DNA of 45,853 nt from an uncultured Porphyromonadaceae bacterium (GTDB lineage Bacteria; Bacteroidota; Bacteroidia; Bacteroidales; Barnesiellaceae): NCBI GenBank assembly GCA_900538555.1, contig UPYI01000021.1, positions 1-45,853 on the forward strand. Direction: 5' to 3'. The notes under the pieces were generated by a model that saw only the letters and a program-made list of their open reading frames with translations, was not told the DNA's origin and ran no database searches. Below, in pieces: positions 24,476-33,101 of this stretch. Each line of letters begins with the position of its first letter. Within the stretch, counting starts at the first letter, position 1. The position numbers were made by a program, and so were the translations under genes.

Positions 24476-25333
24476 TTATGATTTCATCAGCGCGGGGCAT
24501 TTTCCCCGATGGCCGCCAATCAGCTCCAGATGGAAGCGGAAATCGTTCTCGTCGGGGATGTCGATTGGAATATGGCTCGGGACTGCGACACGCAGGTTGC
24601 GCTGCAGGTATTCGACGGTGGCGTTGTTGAGCTCGTGGGGGAACGACAGCTTGATGAACCGGGCCCGCTCTTCGAGCGAGATGTGGAGCCGTTCGCCGAT
24701 GTTCCATGCTAGGTGGCGCAACTCCGGCGACCGCAACGGGCGGTCCGGGTTGGAGCGCAGCGGCAGGCAGGAGTCCGTCCGGCCGCAGGCCATCTACTCG
24801 ATGTTGGTGAGGAGGGTGTCGAGGGCCTTCTGCGACAGGAAGGGCGCGGTTGCAACGGCCACATATTCGCGGATGGCCTCCATGAGTTCGGCGTGGCGTC
24901 GGGCCTCCTGCTGTTTCATCTCCTCCAGCAACTGGTTGTATCTTTCCATGTAGGGATCGCGGTGCGGTCCGGCGGTGATTCCCGCTTCTACATCGGTAGC
25001 TTCCTTGACGGGCTCGGTTTCTATTGTCTCAGCGCGGTTCTCGGCCTGCTCGGTGACAACAGCCCGGGTGCGTTCTGTTTTGACAGCCTCCAACTTTTGC
25101 CGATTGGCGGAAGGAAAGAGCGAGTATTTTATAAGCCAACGGTAGAAGTACCGTTGCAACACACCGCACAAAACTATTGATACCACAAGTATGATGATGA
25201 CGGGCGTTGCCACGGGCGTGATGTTGATGCCGTGACACAGGTAAAGGTAATTGTCGACAGCGGTAAAGAGGACTGCCGCGAGGGTCAGAACCTGACTTAT
25301 TCTTTTGGCCCGTTTTTGGAGTGTATTAGCCAT
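24476..25333 (-). pseudogene. mobilizable-element membrane protein split by one in-frame TAG
   Basis: A 285-codon frame broken only by TAG at 24794-24796. The N-terminal half has two hydrophobic segments (about residues 13-28 and 40-62), then a long charged coiled region. The part after TAG reads LRHLAWNIGERLHISLEERA, then FIKLSFPHEL and FRFHLELIGGHRG. I recall the two halves as one protein in related Bacteroides mobilizable elements, so the TAG (TNIE-TAG-MACG) is a lesion or a readthrough site. Function unknown, possibly membrane attachment during transfer. Its 3' end is duplicated at 22963-23052. Confidence 0.65.
24482..24571. repeat. 90-bp repeat B (original gene end)
   Basis: Direct-repeat partner of 22963-23052, here as the real 3' end of the membrane-protein gene. 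The RES gene and its flanks lie between the two copies. Confidence 0.75.
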
Positions 25334-25398
25334 ATCCGCAATTGTTTGTAATGGTTACGGAGGTGAAGTTATAATCGTAATTCCGAATAGTCACAAAA

Positions 25399-25444
25399 AA
25401 AAAGAGTGATAGTTGCAGCTGTCACGCTAACTATCACTCTTTTT
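25399..25444. terminator. strong bidirectional terminator downstream of the integrase
   Basis: AAAAAGAGTGATAGTT (25399-25414), 14-base loop, AACTATCACTCTTTTT (25429-25444): 16 perfect pairs with A/T ends, so it works on both strands. It separates integrase from the membrane-protein gene. Confidence 0.85.
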
Positions 25445-25502
25445 GTGCGATTTTCAAACAAAAATCGTACTTTATCCGCCAAACCCGGCCGAAAACCGTC
25501 CG

Positions 25503-26556
25503 TCACTTCTTCCGCATCAGGGTGATTTTTTTGCAGGCTTCCCGTTTGTTGACATCCACTACCTTGATATACCGCTGGGTGGTCGTAATACTCTTGTGCG
25601 CCATGATGCTTTGTATGGTGCGGATGTCCGTCCCGGCCGCCGCCTGCAGCGTCGCGAAGGTTCTGCGATAGGAGAGGAAGGAGATGTTCTTGGTGATTCC
25701 CGCCGAGCGGATCCACTCCTTCATGTAGGTCTGGGTCCAGCAGCGCTGCAACCCCTTGAAGACCATTCCCCGCTTGTCGGGGCTGTAGCCGATCAGATCC
25801 AGCGCCTCCTCGCTGATGGGGATGATGTCCTCGGCGCGGTTCTTCTGGGTGACGATGTGTACGCACTTGCCGCAAGCTGAGTAGTCCACGATGTCTTCCC
25901 AACATAGCGAGAGAATGTCACTGATGCGCAAGCTGGTCATACAGTTCTTCTACAGACAGATACTCTTTGACCACATCTTCCGTTTCAATCTTATCCAAAA
26001 AATCATTGACATTGGTCTTTATCATTCCATTGCGGTAGAGAATTTTCAGAAATCCCCTGAAAGTAGACCAATATCCTGATGCGGAGTTCCGTGTGATGGG
26101 GCCATTGCGCCTGAGCTTCTTGGCACTCAGCAAGTATTCCCGAAATTTGTTACATAGGTCGATGTCAATCTCCTCAAAGGTACATTTGCCATGTACGAAG
26201 TTTCTGAAATGGAGATAGACGAACTCCCATTTCTGGTCATGCTTACGGAGCTGTTTGCGATAATACTCCAAGAAATCGGCTTTGAGTTTGTACCTGTCGA
26301 AGAAATCATACCGTTCATTCACCACAGATTCAAACCTGCGACAACGGATGGCTTCGGCTTTCTCGGTCATTACCTCGTTGAAATTCTGCTCTCGTTTGTT
26401 TCTCGGATTGGCATAAACATAGATGCCAAGCGATTCATGACGGATAACTTTCATTGTCTCTTTGTCTCGATAACCCGGATAATAATCCAAATAGAAAGAC
26501 ATCATCCTGCCTTTTAACGGACGTGTCCTTAATGTTACGGTTTTACATTCATGCAT
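25503..26556 (-). pseudogene. tyrosine recombinase (integrase) with internal deletion/frameshift
   Basis: The N-terminal part (25918-26556) has the arm-binding region and SAM-like domain (FEEIDIDLCNKFREYLLSAK) and runs to EYLSVEELY, then goes out of frame. The catalytic part (25503-25940) resumes at MTSLRISDILSLCWEDI (first catalytic Arg), then GTDIRTIQSIMAHK and the Tyr in TTTQRYIKV. The link of roughly 15-20 residues between ELY and TSLRIS is missing, with a frame change at about 25938. The HxxR box reads FLSYRRTF, with Leu where His is expected. Both defects suggest an inactive integrase, so the element is probably fixed in place. Confidence 0.8.
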
Positions 26557-26671
26557 ACTGATATATTTTTATGGTTATTATTAATTCGCTGGCAAAACTC
26601 TGTAATGTAACCATGCAGAAATCCTTCATCAAGGATTAATTTTGGAATAATTTACGGAAGTCTATAATTGG

Positions 26672-27550
26672 TTACTTACGGACACCCATTACCTTGTCAA
26701 ACTCCACTTTCAGGAACCTGACGAACCGTCCGTTCTTCTCACGGTTGATCTGATGGAATTGCAGAATACCGTAAACCGAATCACGAGAGAGCTTGAATTT
26801 CTCCATCGCCTCCTTGACGGTGTAATATTCCGCTTTGCTTTCCTGTTCCGATGTTTTGGATAGGTCGAAATGGAGTTTGGAATAATAGATTTGTCCGTGT
26901 TCTTTCTTGGATGGGATATTGTTTCGATACACCTGCGAACGGATGGCAACGCGTGTCATGCCGTATTTTTCCTGAATCTCTTCCGGTGTGTACCATTCAG
27001 TAAGGTCGGAATCTACTTCGTATTTGGCAAAGGCGGCATCGATATGTTTCTTGCTGTAATAGTTGAACTGGCGGATTCTCACTTTCGGAACTTTGTGCTG
27101 CCGTGTGTAAGTCCACACCCATTTGGCGTTGACCTTATATTTCTCTGCAATTTCTTCAGCAGTGTAATACTCCGTGATGTCGAAGTCCTCTTTAGGCATG
27201 ATGCGCTCATACGGTTTGGTTTTCATCATTAGTTCGATGTCAGCACGGCGAATGAGCGACTTCTTACCACTGATGCGTGAAGCCCGAAGTTTGGATTCAT
27301 TTACCAATTTATATATGTATTGTCTGGTTACGTCCATCAACTTTGCTGCTTGGGCAAAAGAGAAGAAATCCTGTCCCTCGGCGGCTTGTCGAGGTTGTAG
27401 CAACTCTTGCGAGCGTTTCAACTGCCGCTTGCGCTCCCGAATACGTTCCTTGTAGCCAAGATTGGAACATTGATGGCTACAATAACAAGTCGTTGTCTTT
27501 TGAGCTATGAATGGTTTTCCACACCATTGACAAATCTTTCTTATTTCCAT
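26672..27550 (-). CDS. regulator with zinc ribbon and about four tandem HTH_17 domains
   Basis: 292 residues. The N-terminal CQWCGKPF...CYCSHQC is a two-pair cysteine zinc site. Four excisionase-like units follow: SFAQAAKLMDVTRQYIYKLV (about 62-105), YYTAEEIAEKYKVNAKWVW (about 127-170), WYTPEEIQEKYGMTRVAIR (about 185-225) and YYTVKEAMEKFKLSRDSVY (about 240-285). Each ends in a strand-like basic segment. Such proteins sit beside integrases of Bacteroides elements and may act in excision or regulation. Three GTCAAC repeats lie upstream of its start. Intact. Confidence 0.75.
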   Translation of the reverse strand: MEIRKICQWCGKPFIAQKTTTCYCSHQCSNLGYKERIRERKRQLKRSQELLQPRQAAEGQDFFSFAQAAKLMDVTRQYIYKLVNESKLRASRISGKKSLIRRADIELMMKTKPYERIMPKEDFDITEYYTAEEIAEKYKVNAKWVWTYTRQHKVPKVRIRQFNYYSKKHIDAAFAKYEVDSDLTEWYTPEEIQEKYGMTRVAIRSQVYRNNIPSKKEHGQIYYSKLHFDLSKTSEQESKAEYYTVKEAMEKFKLSRDSVYGILQFHQINREKNGRFVRFLKVEFDKVMGVRK

Positions 27551-27600
27551 ATTTTCTCGTTTATATTGGCGGTAATTTCGCCTTGTTTCTCCCGATTTTT

Positions 27601-27636
27601 GTCAACACATGTAAACCACTGTCAACACACGTCAAC
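27601..27636. repeat. three GTCAAC direct repeats upstream of the HTH regulator
   Basis: GTCAACACAT at 27601, GTCAACACAC at 27621 and GTCAACTAAT at 27631, spaced 20 and 10 bases (two turns and one turn). They are good candidates for arm sites of an integrase or operators of the multi-HTH protein. The remaining sequence to mnmE holds only the terminator below. Confidence 0.5.
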
Positions 27637-27754
27637 TAATGCGTCACTGAGACATTCGGGTTAACCATGAATTTCCGTCGCGGTAGAAATATGATAGAAA
27701 AATATGGATAAAAACCGTTATCTCCAAATACGGGCTGGAAAGTGTTAAAACATA

Positions 27755-27779
27755 AAAGTTACTGATATACAGTGACTTT
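27755..27779 (-). terminator. hairpin downstream of mnmE
   Basis: AAAGTTACTG (27755-27764), loop ATATA, CAGTGACTTT (27770-27779): nine of ten positions pair, with T-rich sequence following on the minus strand. It probably ends the mnmE transcript. Confidence 0.55.
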
Positions 27780-27820
27780 ATTCTAAGTAGTTGTAGTTGG
27801 TTACGGCTGTTTCCAAGCTA

Positions 27821-29251
27821 TCATTTCCCGATACAAAACTTGCTAAAAATATTTCCTAAAATTTCGTCGGTAGAGATTTGTCCTGTGATTTCGCCGAGGT
27901 AGTGCATGCACTCCCGGATGTCCTGCGACAAGAAGTCTCCGGACAGGTTGGAAGCAAGACCATCTTGTACGCGGACAATGGCATTGTGGGCATGGTGCAG
28001 GGCTTCATAGTGACGTGCGTTCGTGACGATAATGTCATTATCGCCGGTTTCCGGCAGTTGCGCAGCCGTTATTAATTGCGATTCCAGCTCGGCAATTCCG
28101 GTTTGTTTTGCTGCGCTTAGGAACAGGTGTTGCGCCGAAGCATGCACATCTTTGATCGTATCGAAAAATTGTTCCCATTGTTGTCGTACAGTAGTGTCGA
28201 TCTTGTCTTGTTTGTTGAATGCTACGATCAGTTGTTTCCCCGCACAGAGGGGCAGGATGCGTCCGGCTAATGCAGTGGCTTCGGATGTTGTTTGGGTGGT
28301 ATCTATCAGCCAGATTACGATCGATGCCTGTTCCAGTTTTAGGAATGTGCGCTCAATGCCCATACTCTCTATCGTATCGTGTGTCTCGCGGATGCCTGCC
28401 GTGTCGATAAACCGGAAGGTGATGCCTTGTATCACCGTGGTATCTTCTATCACATCGCGCGTGGTGCCGTGTATGTCCGATACCAACGCCCGTTCTTCAT
28501 GTACGAGTGCATTCAGCAAGGTCGATTTTCCGGCATTCGTTTCGCCGATTATGGCAGTGGGAATTCCGTTCTTGATCGCATTTCCCATTTGGAACGTATC
28601 CGACAACCGGCGAATGGTATGTTCTATTTCGTTGGCTAAATCGGTGAGGCGCTTCCGGTCGGCAAATTCCACCTCTTCTTCGCTGAAATCCAGTTCCAGT
28701 TCGATTAGCGATACGAAATTCAGTAATCGTTCCCGCAGGTCAGCCAGAGCATGGCTGAATCCTCCGCGCATTTGCTGCATCGCCAGTTTGTGTGCCGCGG
28801 CGGAATTCGATGCGATCACATCTGCTACGGCTTCGGCTTGCGACAGGTCCATTTTCCCGTTTGCGAAGGCTCGGCGTGTGAATTCTCCGGCTTGTGCCAT
28901 CCGTGCTCCATTGCGAAGCAACAGGGTGATGATCTGTTGTTGGATGTATAGCGACCCGTGGCATGAAATTTCGGTTGTATCTTCGCCGGTGAAAGAGTGG
29001 GGGGCGCGAAATAGCGTGACGACAGCTTCGTCTACGATGTTGCCCTGTTCGTCGCGTATGGTCCCGAAGCATACTGTATTGGCGGCTTGTCCTGCGATGC
29101 TTTTTCCCTGTTTTACCGGATGGAATATGCGGTCGGTAACGGCAATTGCCTCCGATCCGCTGACACGGATTACGGCTATTCCGCCACGTCCGGGAGCAGT
29201 CGATACGGCGCAAATGGTATCTTCCGGCTGATGATTTATTCTAAATTCCAT
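27821..29251 (-). CDS. mnmE: tRNA modification GTPase MnmE (TrmE)
   Basis: 476 residues, full length. The N-terminal DTICAVSTAPGRGGIAVIRV is the folate-binding domain. The G-domain shows GETNAGKST (G1) near 230, DIHGTTRD (G2), DTAGIRE (G3) and NKQD (G4). The C-terminus is the invariant FCIGK. With MnmG it makes cmnm5U34 in tRNA wobble positions. Its start lies inside the end of the upstream endonuclease gene (16-base overlap). It is the first core gene next to the island, and its 3' end is intact. Confidence 0.96.
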   Translation of the reverse strand: MEFRINHQPEDTICAVSTAPGRGGIAVIRVSGSEAIAVTDRIFHPVKQGKSIAGQAANTVCFGTIRDEQGNIVDEAVVTLFRAPHSFTGEDTTEISCHGSLYIQQQIITLLLRNGARMAQAGEFTRRAFANGKMDLSQAEAVADVIASNSAAAHKLAMQQMRGGFSHALADLRERLLNFVSLIELELDFSEEEVEFADRKRLTDLANEIEHTIRRLSDTFQMGNAIKNGIPTAIIGETNAGKSTLLNALVHEERALVSDIHGTTRDVIEDTTVIQGITFRFIDTAGIRETHDTIESMGIERTFLKLEQASIVIWLIDTTQTTSEATALAGRILPLCAGKQLIVAFNKQDKIDTTVRQQWEQFFDTIKDVHASAQHLFLSAAKQTGIAELESQLITAAQLPETGDNDIIVTNARHYEALHHAHNAIVRVQDGLASNLSGDFLSQDIRECMHYLGEITGQISTDEILGNIFSKFCIGK

Positions 29252-30075
29252 GCTTCAAGATTTATTTGTCGTTCTATGATGTTTTCGATACTGTCGGGCA
29301 ACAAATGGAACAGATCGGCGCAAATCACTTGTTCGAGGCTGTCGATGGAAACGGCTAATGCCGGTAACGACGGTGAGGTTTCCCGATTCTCGAAGATGAA
29401 GGCGATGCCGCGCGGTTCCGATAGATAGGGGGCGGCAATGGCTTTGAAAAAGCGGTCGGGCACGGCAATCCGATTCGCTCCGATTTTCGTATGTTTTTCC
29501 GTAACGATCGGTCCGCAAACGATCAGCAGGGCGCTGTCTTGTACGCACCAGTTGCGCACGGCATCTTCCAGTTCTTTCCAACGTCCGCGATTCAGTCCCG
29601 GCACTTGCGGGCAGATATTCGACATGTAGAACGATTCTTTCATGGCGGTGTCGCTCCATTTCATATCGGCAGCCGGAGCCATGTGACCGCGGTCGTATCC
29701 GCTATGGGTATAGTCGTTGCTTTTTGCTCGTCGTCCCGTTAGGTCCGGATCGGTGATGAAACGGTTCTTCCGTTCCGTGTCTCCGTCCAATTCCGCAGGT
29801 ATCAGTTCGTAAGCAACCCAGTTCGGCACTCCCCATTGCCGGTTGTACGATACGGTATAACCGTTTCGGTAGAGTACGATTTCGTCGTCGCGGTATCCCG
29901 GAGCAGGGCACTCTGCGTAGTCGATATGTTCGATCCGGGACGATACCCGGCGCTCCGCCTTTATCGGATTCTGTTTTATCCAATAGGCGCAGATCAACAC
30001 GACAATGGGAGCGATCACCAACAGAGCCGGTGCCGTGCTGTTCGATTTCCGTCGTGTCTTTTTCTTTCGTGCCAT
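29236..30075 (-). CDS. membrane-anchored DNA/RNA non-specific endonuclease (NucA/EndoG family)
   Basis: 279 residues. A basic N-terminus and one hydrophobic helix (about 16-32) anchor it in the membrane, with the nuclease domain outside. The active-site motif is SGYDRGHMAPAADM near 145 (catalytic His in DRGH), followed by YMSNICPQ with the metal-binding Asn and NRGRWKELE. It probably degrades extracellular or periplasmic nucleic acid. It overlaps mnmE by 16 bases and is probably co-transcribed. Intact. Confidence 0.88.
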   Translation of the reverse strand: MARKKKTRRKSNSTAPALLVIAPIVVLICAYWIKQNPIKAERRVSSRIEHIDYAECPAPGYRDDEIVLYRNGYTVSYNRQWGVPNWVAYELIPAELDGDTERKNRFITDPDLTGRRAKSNDYTHSGYDRGHMAPAADMKWSDTAMKESFYMSNICPQVPGLNRGRWKELEDAVRNWCVQDSALLIVCGPIVTEKHTKIGANRIAVPDRFFKAIAAPYLSEPRGIAFIFENRETSPSLPALAVSIDSLEQVICADLFHLLPDSIENIIERQINLEAWNLE

Positions 30076-30164
30076 TTTGCCGGTTGGTTCGTATCGTGGG
30101 TTAATGCCTGTTTCTTGTCTGTCAGCTTTTTTTTATCGAGCGACAAATGTACGAAAAAATGTTG

Positions 30165-30172
30165 TATCTTTA
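30165..30172 (+). promoter_or_regulatory. -7-like box TATCTTTA upstream of pepT
   Basis: TATCTTTA differs from TAnnTTTG at the last base only and lies 85 bases before the pepT ATG in the divergent gap to the endonuclease gene. Confidence 0.4.
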
Positions 30173-30257
30173 CATCGCAAAAACGGGCTTCCGTTATGTT
30201 TGCATTGATCCGCTCCGATGCGGCATTTGAAAGATTATATAATCAAACCATAAGACC

Positions 30258-31475
30258 ATGAATTTAATAGATCGTTTTCTGCATTATGTGAGTCTCGACA
30301 CGCAGTCGGACGAACTGACGAATATGACACCGAGTACGCCGGGACAGATGAAGTTTGCCCGTGAACTGGCGGAAGAATTAAAACGCATCGGGCTTTCCGA
30401 AATTACACTCGACGATAATGGCTATCTGATGGCTACTTTGCCTGCCAATACGGATAAGGATGTGCCTGTGATCGGCTTTATCGCTCATCTCGATACATCT
30501 CCCGAAATGTCGGGACATCATGTTTCTCCCCGTATCGTGAAGTCGTACGATGGCAACGATATTGTTTTGAATGCCGAAAAAAACATCGTGTTGCGCCCTG
30601 CCGAATCGCCCGAACTGTTGCGTTACGTCGGTCAGGATTTGATTGTCACCGACGGTAATACGTTGCTGGGGGCTGACGATAAGGCTGGTATTGCCGAGAT
30701 TATTACGGCTATGGAATATTTGCTGGCGCATCCTGAAATCAAACACGGAAAGATTCGTGTCGCATTCAACCCCGACGAGGAGATTGGCCTGGGTGCGCAT
30801 AAATTCGATGTCGCTGCATTCGGTGCCGATTGGGCTTATACGCTCGACGGCGGAGAGATCGGCGAATTGGAATACGAAAACTTCAATGCGGCAGTTGCCA
30901 AAGTTTCGTTCTGCGGACGCAATGTGCATCCCGGTGCGGCGAAACACAAGATGTTGAATTCGATCCGTGTCGCCAATCAGTATGCGATCATGCTGCCCCG
31001 TTGGGAAACGCCCGAACATACCGAGGGCTACGAAGGTTTCTATCACTTGATTTCGTTTGAAGGCAGTGTGGAAAACACCGTGCTTACTTATATTATCCGT
31101 GACCACGACCGCGATCGGTTCGAACGTCGGAAGAAAGAGTTGGAGCATCTGGTACGCAAGATCAACAACGAGTTCCCCGGTTGCGTGAGCATCGAGATCA
31201 AAGATCAGTACTACAATATGCGTGAAAAGGTCGAGCCGGTTATGCACATCGTCGATCTGGCGGAGAACGCCATGAAAGAGGTCGGAGTCGTTCCTGTGGT
31301 GAAACCTATCCGTGGCGGAACGGACGGTGCGCAACTTTCGTTCAAAGGCTTGCCTTGCCCGAATATTTTTGCCGGTGGTGTCAATTTCCACGGACGTTTC
31401 GAGTTTGTGCCTATTCCTTCGATGGAAAAAGCAACGGAAGTAGTTGTGGCGATTGCCCGCATGGCTGCCGAATAA
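30258..31475 (+). CDS. pepT: peptidase T (tripeptide aminopeptidase)
   Basis: 405 residues, typical length for the M20 metallopeptidase PepT. IGFIAHLDTSPEMSG near 75 has the zinc-binding His and Asp. GADDKAGIAEI near 138 has the bridging Asp, and FNPDEEIGLGAHKF near 173 holds the Glu pair. A lid domain covers about 210-320, and GGTDGAQLS plus FAGGVNFHGRFE at the end complete the site. It releases the N-terminal residue of tripeptides in the cytoplasm. Confidence 0.95.
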   Translation: MNLIDRFLHYVSLDTQSDELTNMTPSTPGQMKFARELAEELKRIGLSEITLDDNGYLMATLPANTDKDVPVIGFIAHLDTSPEMSGHHVSPRIVKSYDGNDIVLNAEKNIVLRPAESPELLRYVGQDLIVTDGNTLLGADDKAGIAEIITAMEYLLAHPEIKHGKIRVAFNPDEEIGLGAHKFDVAAFGADWAYTLDGGEIGELEYENFNAAVAKVSFCGRNVHPGAAKHKMLNSIRVANQYAIMLPRWETPEHTEGYEGFYHLISFEGSVENTVLTYIIRDHDRDRFERRKKELEHLVRKINNEFPGCVSIEIKDQYYNMREKVEPVMHIVDLAENAMKEVGVVPVVKPIRGGTDGAQLSFKGLPCPNIFAGGVNFHGRFEFVPIPSMEKATEVVVAIARMAAE

Positions 31476-31530
31476 AACGATACGAACTTGACGGAACAGA
31501 GGGGTGCAAGATTCATGCAACTCTTTTATG

Positions 31531-31588
31531 GTGTGTCAGAACGGTTAAGAAGCAAACCGATCGACCTTTCTGGCACACTATTTTTTTC
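31531..31588 (+). terminator. terminator between pepT and miaA
   Basis: GTGTGTCAGAA (31531-31541) pairs with TTCTGGCACAC (31568-31578), 11 pairs with one G-T, followed by TATTTTTTT. The loop contains a second small hairpin CGGTT/AACCG. Confidence 0.8.
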
Positions 31589-31605
31589 GTCTTTATTTTT
31601 CTCTT

Positions 31606-32514
31606 ATGTCGCCTGCGCTTATTGTTCTTGTCGGACCTACCGGGGTCGGAAAAACCGAACTTAGCCTTCGCTTGGCTGAGCGATACGGTGCGCCCATACT
31701 TTCGGCAGACAGCCGTCAGATATATCGGGATATACCGGTCGGTACGGCGGCACCCACGGCGGAGCAGATGCAGCGGGTGAAGCACTATTTTGTGGCTGAA
31801 CTCGGCTTGGAGCAATATTATAGTGCGGCATGTTACGAAGAGGAGGTGATGAGGTTGTTGCCTTCGCTCTTTGCTGAAAATCCGGTTGCTGTGCTTACGG
31901 GCGGCTCTATGATGTATATCGATGCCGTATGCAACGGAATCGACGAGATACCTACGATCAGCGACGAAGTGCGTCGGGCGGTGTGCGACTGGTACGAACG
32001 TGAAGGATTGCAGCCGTTGTTGCATGAATTGCAGCGCCTCGATCCGCAGTTCTACGAACAGGTAGACCGTTGTAATCCGAAGCGGGTGATCCACGCCCTT
32101 GAAGTTTGCCGGATGACAGGTCGCCCGTATAGCGAACTGCGTACACGGCAAAGTAAATCACGACCGTTCCGCATCATTAAGGTGGGGCTCACCCGTCCGC
32201 GGGAGGAACTGTATGATCGGATCAACCGACGGGTGGATGAGATGATGCAAGCCGGAATGCTCGACGAGGCACGGCGTGTTTATCCTTTGCGTCATTGCAA
32301 TTCGCTGAATACGGTCGGATACAAAGAACTTTTTGCCTATTTCGATGGTGTCATGCCGCTGGATGCGGCGATAGAGAAGATCAAGCGCAACACTCGCGTC
32401 TATTCTCGGAAACAGATGACGTGGTTTAAGCGGGATGCTTCTATCCGTTGGTTTTCACCCGACGATTTCGAACCGATACGTGCCTATATCGACGGCTGTT
32501 TACAAGAAGTCTGA
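31606..32514 (+). CDS. miaA: tRNA dimethylallyltransferase MiaA
   Basis: 302 residues. P-loop GPTGVGKTE at 9-17, SADSRQIYRDIPVGTAAPT near 35-53 with the catalytic Asp, GGSMMYIDAV near 97, and RKQMTWFKRD near 275, all standard MiaA. It adds the isopentenyl group to A37 of tRNAs reading UNN codons. A terminator precedes it. No Shine-Dalgarno is seen. Confidence 0.95.
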   Translation: MSPALIVLVGPTGVGKTELSLRLAERYGAPILSADSRQIYRDIPVGTAAPTAEQMQRVKHYFVAELGLEQYYSAACYEEEVMRLLPSLFAENPVAVLTGGSMMYIDAVCNGIDEIPTISDEVRRAVCDWYEREGLQPLLHELQRLDPQFYEQVDRCNPKRVIHALEVCRMTGRPYSELRTRQSKSRPFRIIKVGLTRPREELYDRINRRVDEMMQAGMLDEARRVYPLRHCNSLNTVGYKELFAYFDGVMPLDAAIEKIKRNTRVYSRKQMTWFKRDASIRWFSPDDFEPIRAYIDGCLQEV

Positions 32515-32519
32515 ACCGT

Positions 32520-32804
32520 CTATTCTTTCTTGGCGAGCCGGAACAGCATATAGATTCCTTTGGCGAGTACCCAAAACAGAAGTAACATCAGCAGGGCTGC
32601 ACCTGCGACCGACACGGCATCGGGCAATCCCGCTCCGAATCCGAGCAGGAACACCAGTCCATCGAAGGTTTCGGTCGGATCGAGACGCGCTGCGGTGATG
32701 GTGAAATGATTTCCGTCCGCTATCGAATTAAAAAGAAACACAGCCCCTTCGAACAGGATAGAGGCTAAAAGCAGGGTATAAAAAATGGTATGATTTCGTT
32801 TCAT
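32520..32804 (-). CDS. small membrane protein, hypothetical
   Basis: 94 residues with a hydrophobic helix at about 8-27 and a second long hydrophobic stretch at about 50-86 that may cross twice, ending in basic RLAKKE. I do not recognise the family. It converges on miaA with a 5-base gap. The next 297 bases to nadE hold only the nadE promoter. Confidence 0.65.
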   Translation of the reverse strand: MKRNHTIFYTLLLASILFEGAVFLFNSIADGNHFTITAARLDPTETFDGLVFLLGFGAGLPDAVSVAGAALLMLLLFWVLAKGIYMLFRLAKKE

Positions 32805-33002
32805 TGTCTGTGCCGGTTGTCGCGGTCGGATTCCGCCGCGGTCTGATTTTAAATCGTTATGTCGGGAATGCCCCCTTAAAAATACAGAATCTTTGGCAGA
32901 TATGTTCGCAAATGTGCGGATTTATATATTTTTTCAGAAGATAAGCTGCATCTCGGCACAATTATTCGAACGAGTTCGATTATTCTGCTCTCGATTTGCA
33001 TT

Positions 33003-33010
33003 ATCTTTGT
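33003..33010 (+). promoter_or_regulatory. -7 box TATCTTTG of nadE
   Basis: TATCTTTG matches TAnnTTTG exactly, about 90 bases before the nadE ATG, with no other gene between. Confidence 0.55.
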
Positions 33011-33101
33011 AAAAGATAAGCGGTGTCTTAACATAGTCCGGGTAACATGACGATGTATTCAGATACCATTATCTTATTTAAAATAAAAAATAAAAGAACC
33101 T

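Noticed and set aside
5448..25333. Complete reassignment of TAG to glutamine in this genome
   Set aside because: TAG correctly ends hipB, the excisionase gene, DUF2971, the methyltransferase, the small membrane protein and nadE; at most partial suppression is possible.
28023..29231. 402-codon open frame on the plus strand
   Set aside because: Complementary to mnmE, whose motifs are unambiguous; a shadow frame.
30378..31520. 380-codon minus-strand frame
   Set aside because: Antisense to pepT; His/Arg-rich translation without any family pattern.
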